From: Campylobacterota bacterium
Lineage (GTDB): Bacteria; Campylobacterota; Campylobacteria; Campylobacterales; Sulfurospirillaceae
DNA length: 34,742 nucleotides
Reading direction: 5' to 3'
Assembly: GCA_013151055.1 (NCBI GenBank)
Contig: JAADIZ010000013.1
Span: forward strand, 1 to 34,742
Shown here: positions 27,767-34,742 of the stretch, in pieces
Numbering within the stretch: the stretch's first letter is position 1
Layout of the letters: the number at the start of each line of letters is the position of its first letter
Made by a program: the position numbers and the translations under genes
Notes under the pieces: generated by a model
What the model saw: the letters and a program-made list of their open reading frames with translations, nothing else
Databases searched by the model: none
Told to the model about the DNA's origin: nothing

Positions 27767-28882
27767 ATGAAATCATTATCAATAAAAAATTTACATAAAA
27801 AATACGATCAAACTGAGGTTCTTAGAGGTATAGATATATCTTTGGAATCTGGTGAGTTCTTGGTTTTGGTAGGCCCTAGTGGTTGTGGAAAATCAACTCT
27901 TTTAAGCTGCATAGCTGGTTTAGAAGAAATAACATCTGGCTCTATTAAATTAGGCGAAAAGGATATCACTCATGCTTCTCCAAAAGATAGAGAATTGGCA
28001 ATGGTTTTTCAATCATATGCACTATATCCAAACATGACAGTCAGACAAAATATAGAATTTGGTCTTAAAATTAGCAAATACTCAAAAGAAGAGATTGAAA
28101 ATAGAATCCAAAGTGCAGCTAGTATGTTACAAATTAAAGAACTGTTGAACAGAAAACCAGCTCAACTTTCAGGTGGACAAAGACAAAGAATTGCAATTGC
28201 AAGGTCAATTTCAAGAGAACCTTCGATATATCTTTTTGATGAGCCTTTATCAAACCTAGACGCTGAACTTCGTGTAAGAATGAGAGCAGAGATAAAAAAA
28301 CTTCATAAAAAAGTTAAAAAAACTATCGTTTATGTAACTCATGACCAGATAGAAGCTATGACACTTGCAGATAAAATTGCCATAATGCATAATGGTACAA
28401 TACAACAATTTGATACACCTATCAATGTATATAATAATCCTTGCAATCTATTTACGGCTGGATTTATTGGCTCCCCTTCTATGAATTTTATAGATGTTAA
28501 AATTCAAAAAAATGGCAATAAATATTTTATAAATTTAAAAAACGAGATACAAGAAGATAACTTTTTGTATCTAGATGCTTCATATGAATATTTAGAAAAA
28601 TATCTTAATAAAGAAGTTATTGCAGGAATTAGACCAGAACATATGCAAAATGGATTTAGATCTCTCGAAATATCGCACGAGCTCCAAGACTTAAAAGCCA
28701 ATATTAGTTTTTCTGAATATACTGGTGCTGATGCATTTTTATTTTTAAAATTAAACGATACAGATGTAATAGCAAGAGTTTCATCAGATGACCTTAAAGC
28801 TGATGGAGAAAATATCGCGTTGAAGGTATGGACTAAAAAAATACTGTTTTTTGATAAAAAAACTGAAAATAGAATCAGGTAA
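27767..28882 (+). CDS. Sugar ABC transporter ATP-binding protein (UgpC/MalK-like, with TOBE-type C-terminus)
   Basis: Walker A 'GPSGCGKST', signature 'LSGGQRQR', Walker B 'IYLFDEPLSNLD', H-loop 'YVTHDQIEAMTL'. Confidence 0.94.
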   Translation: MKSLSIKNLHKKYDQTEVLRGIDISLESGEFLVLVGPSGCGKSTLLSCIAGLEEITSGSIKLGEKDITHASPKDRELAMVFQSYALYPNMTVRQNIEFGLKISKYSKEEIENRIQSAASMLQIKELLNRKPAQLSGGQRQRIAIARSISREPSIYLFDEPLSNLDAELRVRMRAEIKKLHKKVKKTIVYVTHDQIEAMTLADKIAIMHNGTIQQFDTPINVYNNPCNLFTAGFIGSPSMNFIDVKIQKNGNKYFINLKNEIQEDNFLYLDASYEYLEKYLNKEVIAGIRPEHMQNGFRSLEISHELQDLKANISFSEYTGADAFLFLKLNDTDVIARVSSDDLKADGENIALKVWTKKILFFDKKTENRIR

Positions 28883-28897
28883 ACCAAGGGGTGCTAA

Positions 28898-29680
28898 ATG
28901 ACATTAAAAGATAAGGTAATTATTGTGACAGGAGGAACTGGTGGTATTGGGTTGGCAATTGTAGAAGAAGCTCTAAAATTTGGTGCAAAAGTGATGATAC
29001 ACTCTTCTATTGACTCACAAAAAAAAGCCAAAGAACTGGCTATTAAGTTTGGCAAAAATTGTGCTTTCATATGTGCTGATTTATCGAAATTAGAACAATT
29101 GAAAGAAATCACTGATGCATGCATCAAAAGATTTGGCAGAATTGATTCACTTGTTAATAATGCTGGTGTTTTTCCAAGAAATAATATCCTAAATATTGAT
29201 AAAAATACATATGAATATATCATGAATGTTAATTTTAGAGCACCATTATTTTTATGTCAAAATACGATAAAATATTTTAAAAACAATAATGTTAAAGGCT
29301 CAATTGTAAATATAGGTTCTATAAATGCATATTGTGGACAAGACGATTTGCTTGTTTACTCAGCTTCCAAAGGTGCATTAATGACAATGACAAGAAATTT
29401 AGCTGATTTTTGTGGAAAATATTCTATCCGAATAAACCAATTAAATGTTGGGTGGACACACACAAAAAAAGAACACGAAACCCAGTTAAAAGAAGGAAAT
29501 CCCTCTGATTGGTATAAAAATATCAACAAAATATTTGCACCTAGAGGAAAAATACTCACCCCAAAAGAAATAGCAAACCATGTTATTTTTTGGATAAGTG
29601 ATTACTCGATACCAGTATCAGGCTCAATTTATGAAATTGAGCAATACCCAATAATCGGAAGAAATAAAATCAATGCTTAA
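28898..29680 (+). CDS. SDR family sugar dehydrogenase (substrate unassigned)
   Basis: 'VTGGTGGIGLAI', 'NNAGVFPRN', Ser and YxxxK site 'GSINAYCGQDDLLVYSASKGA'; C-terminal 'EIEQYPIIGRN'. Confidence 0.88.
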   Translation: MTLKDKVIIVTGGTGGIGLAIVEEALKFGAKVMIHSSIDSQKKAKELAIKFGKNCAFICADLSKLEQLKEITDACIKRFGRIDSLVNNAGVFPRNNILNIDKNTYEYIMNVNFRAPLFLCQNTIKYFKNNNVKGSIVNIGSINAYCGQDDLLVYSASKGALMTMTRNLADFCGKYSIRINQLNVGWTHTKKEHETQLKEGNPSDWYKNINKIFAPRGKILTPKEIANHVIFWISDYSIPVSGSIYEIEQYPIIGRNKINA

Positions 29681-30542
29681 ACTAGAACATATTAAAAACT
29701 CTAAATCTATATTGGGAGAGGGACCAATATATAATGAATCTGAAAATTCTTTATATTGGACGGATATAAAAGCTCATAAAATATATACTTGTAATTTATA
29801 TTCAAAAGAAGTCAAATCTTATCAATTTTCAAAACAAATTGGTTCGTTAGCATTTACAAAAAATAATAAAATTATTGCTACTACTGATGATGGTTATGAG
29901 TATTTAGATTTGGATTTAAAATCAATTATTCCAATTGTTGACCCAGAAAAAAATATTAAAAACAACAGATTTAATGATGGAAAATGTGACTCTCTTGGAC
30001 GATACTTTGCTGGTACCATGGATAATAATGAAAAAGAAACAACAGGCTCTTTGTATTGTTATGATGGTAAAAATATCACTTTGCAAGAAAAGAATTTGGC
30101 TATTTCAAATGGATTAGGCTGGAATATGGATTCAACAAAGTTTTATCTAGCTGACAGCCCTAAAAGAATCATATATGTATATGATTATGATTTAGATACT
30201 GGAAAAATTTATAATAAAAATAAATTTGCAAAGATAAACGAAAAAGATGGTTTTCCAGATGGTTTATGTATAGATAATGAAGATTATATATGGAGTGCAC
30301 ATTGGAATGGATGGAAAATTACTAGATATGCACCAGATGGTTGCATAGATTCAACATATAAATTACCCGTGCCAAAAGTAACTTCTTGCAATTTTGGTGG
30401 AAAACATTTGGATTTGTTATTTATCACAACAGCTTTATTTGGTTTGAGTCAAAATGAACTTAAACATGCACCTTTGAGTGGTTATACATTTATTTTAAAC
30501 ACTAAAGTTAAAGGTCAAAAAAATAATCTTTTTAAAATTTAA
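29673..30542 (+). CDS. SMP-30/gluconolactonase/LRE family sugar lactonase
   Basis: 'LGEGPIYNESENSLYWTDI', 'RFNDGKCDSLGRYFAGTMD', 'SNGLGWNMDSTKFYLADS', 'GFPDGLCIDNEDYIWSAHWNG'; overlaps the SDR ORF by 8 nt. Confidence 0.92.
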   Translation: MLKLEHIKNSKSILGEGPIYNESENSLYWTDIKAHKIYTCNLYSKEVKSYQFSKQIGSLAFTKNNKIIATTDDGYEYLDLDLKSIIPIVDPEKNIKNNRFNDGKCDSLGRYFAGTMDNNEKETTGSLYCYDGKNITLQEKNLAISNGLGWNMDSTKFYLADSPKRIIYVYDYDLDTGKIYNKNKFAKINEKDGFPDGLCIDNEDYIWSAHWNGWKITRYAPDGCIDSTYKLPVPKVTSCNFGGKHLDLLFITTALFGLSQNELKHAPLSGYTFILNTKVKGQKNNLFKI

Positions 30543-30554
30543 GTAAGGAAAACT

Positions 30555-32330
30555 ATGGACAACAATAGAAAAGATTTTAAATACAGATCCCAAGCATGGT
30601 TTGACAACAAAAATGATCCAGGAATGACTGCTTTATATCTTGAACGCTATCTCAATTATGGCATTTCAAGAACGGAACTACAATCAGCTAGACCAATTAT
30701 AGGTATAGCACAAACTGGCAATGATTTGTCACCTTGTAACAGACATCATTTGTTACTAGCTGAAAGACTAAGAGATGGCATAAGGGATGCTGGTGGAATA
30801 CCTATGGAGTTTCCTACTCATCCAATACAAGAAACTGGTAGAAGACCAACAGCTGCACTTGATCGGAACTTATCTTATCTTTCAATGGTTGAAACTATTT
30901 ATGGATATCCAATAGATGGCGTTATATTTACAATTGGATGTGACAAAACAACGCCTGCTGCACTTATGGCAGCAGGAACTTTGAATATACCTTCCATTGC
31001 TTTTTCTGTAGGACCTATGCTAAATGGATATTATAAAGGTAAACTTTGTGGTTCTGGTACAGCAATTTGGGAAGCTAGAAAGCTATATGCACAAAAAAAA
31101 ATTGGTTATGGCGAATTTATGGATATAGCAACAAGTTCAGCTCCAAGCGTAGGATACTGCAATACCATGGGGACAGCATCTAGCATGAATTGCCTTAGCG
31201 AAGCACTTGGCATGAGCTTACCAAATAGTGGAACTATTCCAGCTCCATACAGACAAAGGGCTCAATGTGCATATGAAACTGGATTACAAATCGTAAAATT
31301 AGTCAATGAAGATATCAAGCCATCAAATATCATGACAAAAGAGGCTTTTATTAATGCTATCGTTGTATCTTCTGCAATAGGTGCCTCTACAAACGCTCCG
31401 ATACATATAAATGCCATAGCAAAAAATATTGGCATAGAGATAAATAATGAACACTGGCAAAAGCATGGATATGAAATACCTTTACTTTTAAATTGCCAAC
31501 CTGCAGGTAAGTATCTCGGGGAAGATTTTTATAGAGCTGGAGGTATAGGTGCAATTATGCATGAGTTAATCAACAAAAATAAAATTAATACAAGTACATT
31601 AACAGTTAGCGGACAAACAACGGGTGAAAACTACAAAAATTCTAAAATATTAAACAATAAAGTAATTAAACCATACGATAAACCTCTTTTAAGTAATGGT
31701 GGCTTTTTAGTAATGAGTGGCAACCTTTTTGACAGTGCTATTTTGAAAACATCTGTTATAGATGATAAATTTTTAAATAGTTTTATACAAGATGGAGTAA
31801 TAAAAGGTAAAGCTGTAGTTTTTGAAGGTCCAGAAGATTACCATGATAGAATTAATAACGAGTCCCTAAAAATAGATAAAAATAGTATACTTTTTATGAG
31901 AAATTGTGGTCCAAAAGGCTTCCCTGGTTCTGGAGAAGTAATCAATATGCTTCCTCCTGATAAACTTATAAAAAAAGGAATTACTGCACTTCCAACGATA
32001 GGTGATGGCAGACAAAGTGGAACTAGTGCAAGTACTTCTATACTAAATGCTAGTCCTGAAAGCGTGGTAGGTGGTGGATTAGCTTTACTAAAGACTGGGG
32101 ATACAATTATTATCGATATGAATAATAGAAAAGTACAGATGCTAATAGACGACAAAGAGTATGAAAAAAGAAAGAGAAATTTCAAAGAACCTCTTTTGGA
32201 AAATGATACCCCTTGGCAAGAAATTTATAGAAAATATGTAGAAAATTTAGCAGATGGTGCTTGTTTAAAGCTAAACAAACCATATAATAAGATTTTAGAT
32301 AAAAAATGGTTTGGAAGAAATTCACATTGA
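30555..32330 (+). CDS. IlvD/Edd family sugar-acid dehydratase (XylD/gluconate dehydratase-like)
   Basis: 'YRSQAWFDNKNDPGMTALYLERYLNYGIS', 'PIIGIAQTGNDLSPCNRHH', 'TIGCDKTTPAALMAAGT', 'SVGYCNTMGTASSMN', 'GPKGFPGSGEVINMLPPD'. Confidence 0.92.
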   Translation: MDNNRKDFKYRSQAWFDNKNDPGMTALYLERYLNYGISRTELQSARPIIGIAQTGNDLSPCNRHHLLLAERLRDGIRDAGGIPMEFPTHPIQETGRRPTAALDRNLSYLSMVETIYGYPIDGVIFTIGCDKTTPAALMAAGTLNIPSIAFSVGPMLNGYYKGKLCGSGTAIWEARKLYAQKKIGYGEFMDIATSSAPSVGYCNTMGTASSMNCLSEALGMSLPNSGTIPAPYRQRAQCAYETGLQIVKLVNEDIKPSNIMTKEAFINAIVVSSAIGASTNAPIHINAIAKNIGIEINNEHWQKHGYEIPLLLNCQPAGKYLGEDFYRAGGIGAIMHELINKNKINTSTLTVSGQTTGENYKNSKILNNKVIKPYDKPLLSNGGFLVMSGNLFDSAILKTSVIDDKFLNSFIQDGVIKGKAVVFEGPEDYHDRINNESLKIDKNSILFMRNCGPKGFPGSGEVINMLPPDKLIKKGITALPTIGDGRQSGTSASTSILNASPESVVGGGLALLKTGDTIIIDMNNRKVQMLIDDKEYEKRKRNFKEPLLENDTPWQEIYRKYVENLADGACLKLNKPYNKILDKKWFGRNSH

Positions 32331-32435
32331 TAGTGTACTATGCTTAATTGTCTTTAAGATATACATTTAGAAGGGCTATTAAACTATATAACCAAAAAAG
32401 AGATATAAAATTCAACAATTTAAAAAGGTGTCATC

Positions 32436-33278
32436 GTGAATTTAGTAGTAGATGCAGGAGGAACAAATCTGAGAGCAAAAATTTTTATACAAGAAGAATC
32501 TATCAAATCCTTCAATGCGAAAAGTGATGAGGTACCCTTAGCTAAATGGATAGAAACAATTATACAGAGCAATCCAAATATTAAAACGATAAGCATCTCA
32601 TATGCAGGGCAAGTAAGAAATGGCAAGATACTATATTCTCCAAATATAAAGGTGGATGTTCATGATATTCGCCAATATTTTAGCACAAAATACAATTTAC
32701 CACTTTTTATAGAAAACGATTTAACTTGTGCTGTATTGGCTGAAGCAAAAGCACACAAAAGTGATAATTTATCTGCTCTGTATGTGGGAACAGGGCTTGG
32801 ATTAGGTGTTGTCGATAATGGTAAAATTGTTAAAGGTGCACAAAGCATATCTACCGAAATAGGACATATTCCTTATAAAGACGCACCTTTTAAATGTGGA
32901 TGTGGAAGAGAAAACTGTATAGAACTTTTTGCTTCAGGTAATGGGATAAAGAAATGGATGAAAGAATATAATCTCACTTGCAAAGCAACATTTACTTCGC
33001 TAAAAGAGAATAGAAATATAAAAGCAAAAATTATATTAGACGAATTTGAAAAAGCACTTTTGTATTCTTGCGGTAATGTTATAACACTTTTCAACCCAGA
33101 TATTTTGGTTCTTGGAGGTGGAATCTTACATAAAAACCCTTATTTATTACAATTAATCAAAGAAAATATAGACAAATATGCCTTAAATACATCAATAAAA
33201 AATTTAAAGATAGTGCTTTCTAATTTAAGCGAAGCACCACTTTTGGGGGCTCTTTTATTAAAAGATTTACATATATAG
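32436..33278 (+). CDS. ROK family protein, probable sugar kinase (glucokinase-like)
   Basis: 'VVDAGGTNLRAKIF', 'ENDLTCAVLAEA', 'GTGLGLGVV', 'EIGHIP', Zn motif 'CGCGRENCIE'; GTG start. Confidence 0.85.
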   Translation: MNLVVDAGGTNLRAKIFIQEESIKSFNAKSDEVPLAKWIETIIQSNPNIKTISISYAGQVRNGKILYSPNIKVDVHDIRQYFSTKYNLPLFIENDLTCAVLAEAKAHKSDNLSALYVGTGLGLGVVDNGKIVKGAQSISTEIGHIPYKDAPFKCGCGRENCIELFASGNGIKKWMKEYNLTCKATFTSLKENRNIKAKIILDEFEKALLYSCGNVITLFNPDILVLGGGILHKNPYLLQLIKENIDKYALNTSIKNLKIVLSNLSEAPLLGALLLKDLHI

Positions 33279-33384
33279 AAAACTAAACATTTTATTTAAA
33301 ATAGCAAAAAATACTTTAATTATGGTAATATATAATTTTGTCAAATCTAAGCAAAATTTTCAGTATAATAAAACAGGAGAAAAA

Positions 33385-34629
33385 ATGTTAAAATTTAATC
33401 AAAGCTTTTCTTTTGATAGCCTAGAAAAAGATAAAGAAGAAATGGATAGAGTTTTAAAAGTTTTAAAAAAAGAAATGTTAAACGATGAAGTTGGATATTA
33501 TAAACTACCTCAGAACTCGTTAAAACACATAATAACCATAAAAAACCTTAACTTAAAAAACTTTTCTCAAATTGTGGTTATAGGAATTGGTGGTTCATCA
33601 CTTGGCATTAAAGCAATTGATCAAATTTTGCGTCCTTATACAAAAAATGCAAAAGAGATGCTATTTTTGGAAAATTCTGATCCAGTTAGTATAAGATTAA
33701 CTATTTCAAAAATAAAAAAGGAAGAAGCTCTGTTTTTTGTTATCTCAAAATCTGGCTCAACCATAGAAACAACCTCAATCTTCAAGACAGTGATTAAGCA
33801 CTGCAAACTAAATCTTAAAAGCTTGGATAAAAAAAGAATTTTTACAATCACAGATGCAGGCTCTTCTCTTTCAAATTTTTCAAAGAAACATGATATTTTA
33901 GAATTTAACATCCCACTGAATGTGGGAGGTAGATTTTCAGTTCTTAGTGCAGTAGGAGTTGTACCGTTGCAAATGGCTGGATATGACATGGAAAATGTAT
34001 TAAACGGAGCTGGAAAATTTGTTAATAGTTTTTTTGATGGAAAAGAAGAACATTTATTGCAAAAAGCATCCTGTCTGTTCAATAATTCACAAAAGACACC
34101 TATAAATGTTTTGTTTTCCTACGCTGATGGATTGGAAAATTTTGCAAAATGGTATGTGCAATTATGGGCAGAATCTTTAGGCAAAATTGACAAAAGAGGT
34201 CAACATGTTGGACTCACTCCTGTTGGATTAATTGGTTCTGTTGACCAACACTCGTTTTTGCAACTCATTATAGAAGGTCCGAAGGACAAATCCGTAACAT
34301 TTATAAAAATAAATGACTCTCAAGATGATTTAAGTATTCCAGACATCACACTTTTTGGAATTGAAAAGACAGATTTTATCAATACACAAAAATTTAATCT
34401 ACTCATCAATGCACAATGTGATGCAACTATGCAAAGCCTGATAGACACGGGCATTGATACAGATATTATCACACTAGATTTTGTAAATGCTCACAATATC
34501 GGTGCACTCATTATGTATCATGAATTGCTAACTTCATCTGTTGGTGAAATGCTGAATATAAATACATACAATCAGCCTGGAGTTGAACTTAGTAAACAAA
34601 TCTTATATAAGAACCTGATAAAGAAGTAA
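33385..34629 (+). CDS. pgi: Glucose-6-phosphate isomerase
   Basis: 'VVIGIGGSSLGIKA', 'FFVISKSGSTIETTS', 'VGGRFSVLSAVGVVP', 'KRGQHVGLTPVGLIGSVDQHSFLQLIIEGPKDKSVTFI'; ATG at 33385 preceded by an AGGAGA RBS (listed ORF starts at 33322). Confidence 0.95.
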   Translation: MLKFNQSFSFDSLEKDKEEMDRVLKVLKKEMLNDEVGYYKLPQNSLKHIITIKNLNLKNFSQIVVIGIGGSSLGIKAIDQILRPYTKNAKEMLFLENSDPVSIRLTISKIKKEEALFFVISKSGSTIETTSIFKTVIKHCKLNLKSLDKKRIFTITDAGSSLSNFSKKHDILEFNIPLNVGGRFSVLSAVGVVPLQMAGYDMENVLNGAGKFVNSFFDGKEEHLLQKASCLFNNSQKTPINVLFSYADGLENFAKWYVQLWAESLGKIDKRGQHVGLTPVGLIGSVDQHSFLQLIIEGPKDKSVTFIKINDSQDDLSIPDITLFGIEKTDFINTQKFNLLINAQCDATMQSLIDTGIDTDIITLDFVNAHNIGALIMYHELLTSSVGEMLNINTYNQPGVELSKQILYKNLIKK

Positions 34630-34704
34630 TTACAAAAGATCCGCTACAATCTTTCATTATGCCAAAGAAATTAGCTCTATACTTTACATTAAGTATTTAT
34701 TAAT

Positions 34705-34741
34705 TTTATATTTAATTTTATAATTTATAATTAAATATAAA
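34705..34741. repeat. AT-only inverted repeat downstream of pgi, possible terminator
   Basis: 13-bp arms TTTATATTTAATT / AATTAAATATAAA separated by 11 nt. Confidence 0.5.
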
Positions 34742-34742
34742 T

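Noticed and set aside
28898-32330. Caulobacter-type Weimberg xylose pathway (SDR-SMP30-IlvD order resembles xylB-xylC-xylD)
   Set aside because: No 2-keto-3-deoxyxylonate dehydratase or alpha-ketoglutarate semialdehyde dehydrogenase is present in the window, and kdgK/uxuA point to C6 acids.
33636-34082. 148-aa minus-strand ORF antisense to pgi
   Set aside because: Shadow ORF inside strongly conserved pgi coding sequence.
1-34742. CRISPR array, prophage, transposon, tRNA or rRNA genes
   Set aside because: No regularly spaced direct repeats, integrase/transposase/phage genes, or recognisable cloverleaf/rRNA sequences were found by eye; a tRNAscan/Infernal run would be needed to exclude divergent RNAs.

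Overview
AT-rich chromosomal window that looks Campylobacterota-like, judged from gene content and from the ispB-hemA-proS-fxsA-hemC-ubiD block plus a DUF2018 protein. The left two thirds is mostly housekeeping: an AsmA-like C-terminus, a patatin-like phospholipase, a frameshifted B12-binding radical SAM protein, an APC permease, a GGDEF/EAL protein with a degenerate GGDEF motif, a CNNM/CBS protein, the heme/ProRS/prenyl block, a metY-rrf2-cysK sulfur operon and a cbpA-hspR operon. The right third (about 21.5-34.6 kb) is a sugar-catabolic locus that is unusual for this mostly non-saccharolytic group. It has divergent arms: lacI-uxuA-kdgK on the minus strand, and on the plus strand a glucose/mannose-type ABC importer, an SDR dehydrogenase, an SMP-30 lactonase, an IlvD/Edd sugar-acid dehydratase, a ROK kinase and Pgi. 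The content suggests a semi-phosphorylative Entner-Doudoroff-type route in which two dehydratases (IlvD/Edd and UxuA) converge on KDG. I saw no aldolase, uronate isomerase, mobile element, CRISPR array or RNA gene. Regulatory signals read directly from the sequence: a HAIR-like HspR site over the cbpA promoter, a consensus sigma70 promoter upstream of metY, a cluster of palindromes in the DUF2018/metY intergenic region, and a pair of similar 15-bp LacI-operator-like sites in the lacI/ABC intergenic region. All family assignments are by motif recognition without database searches.
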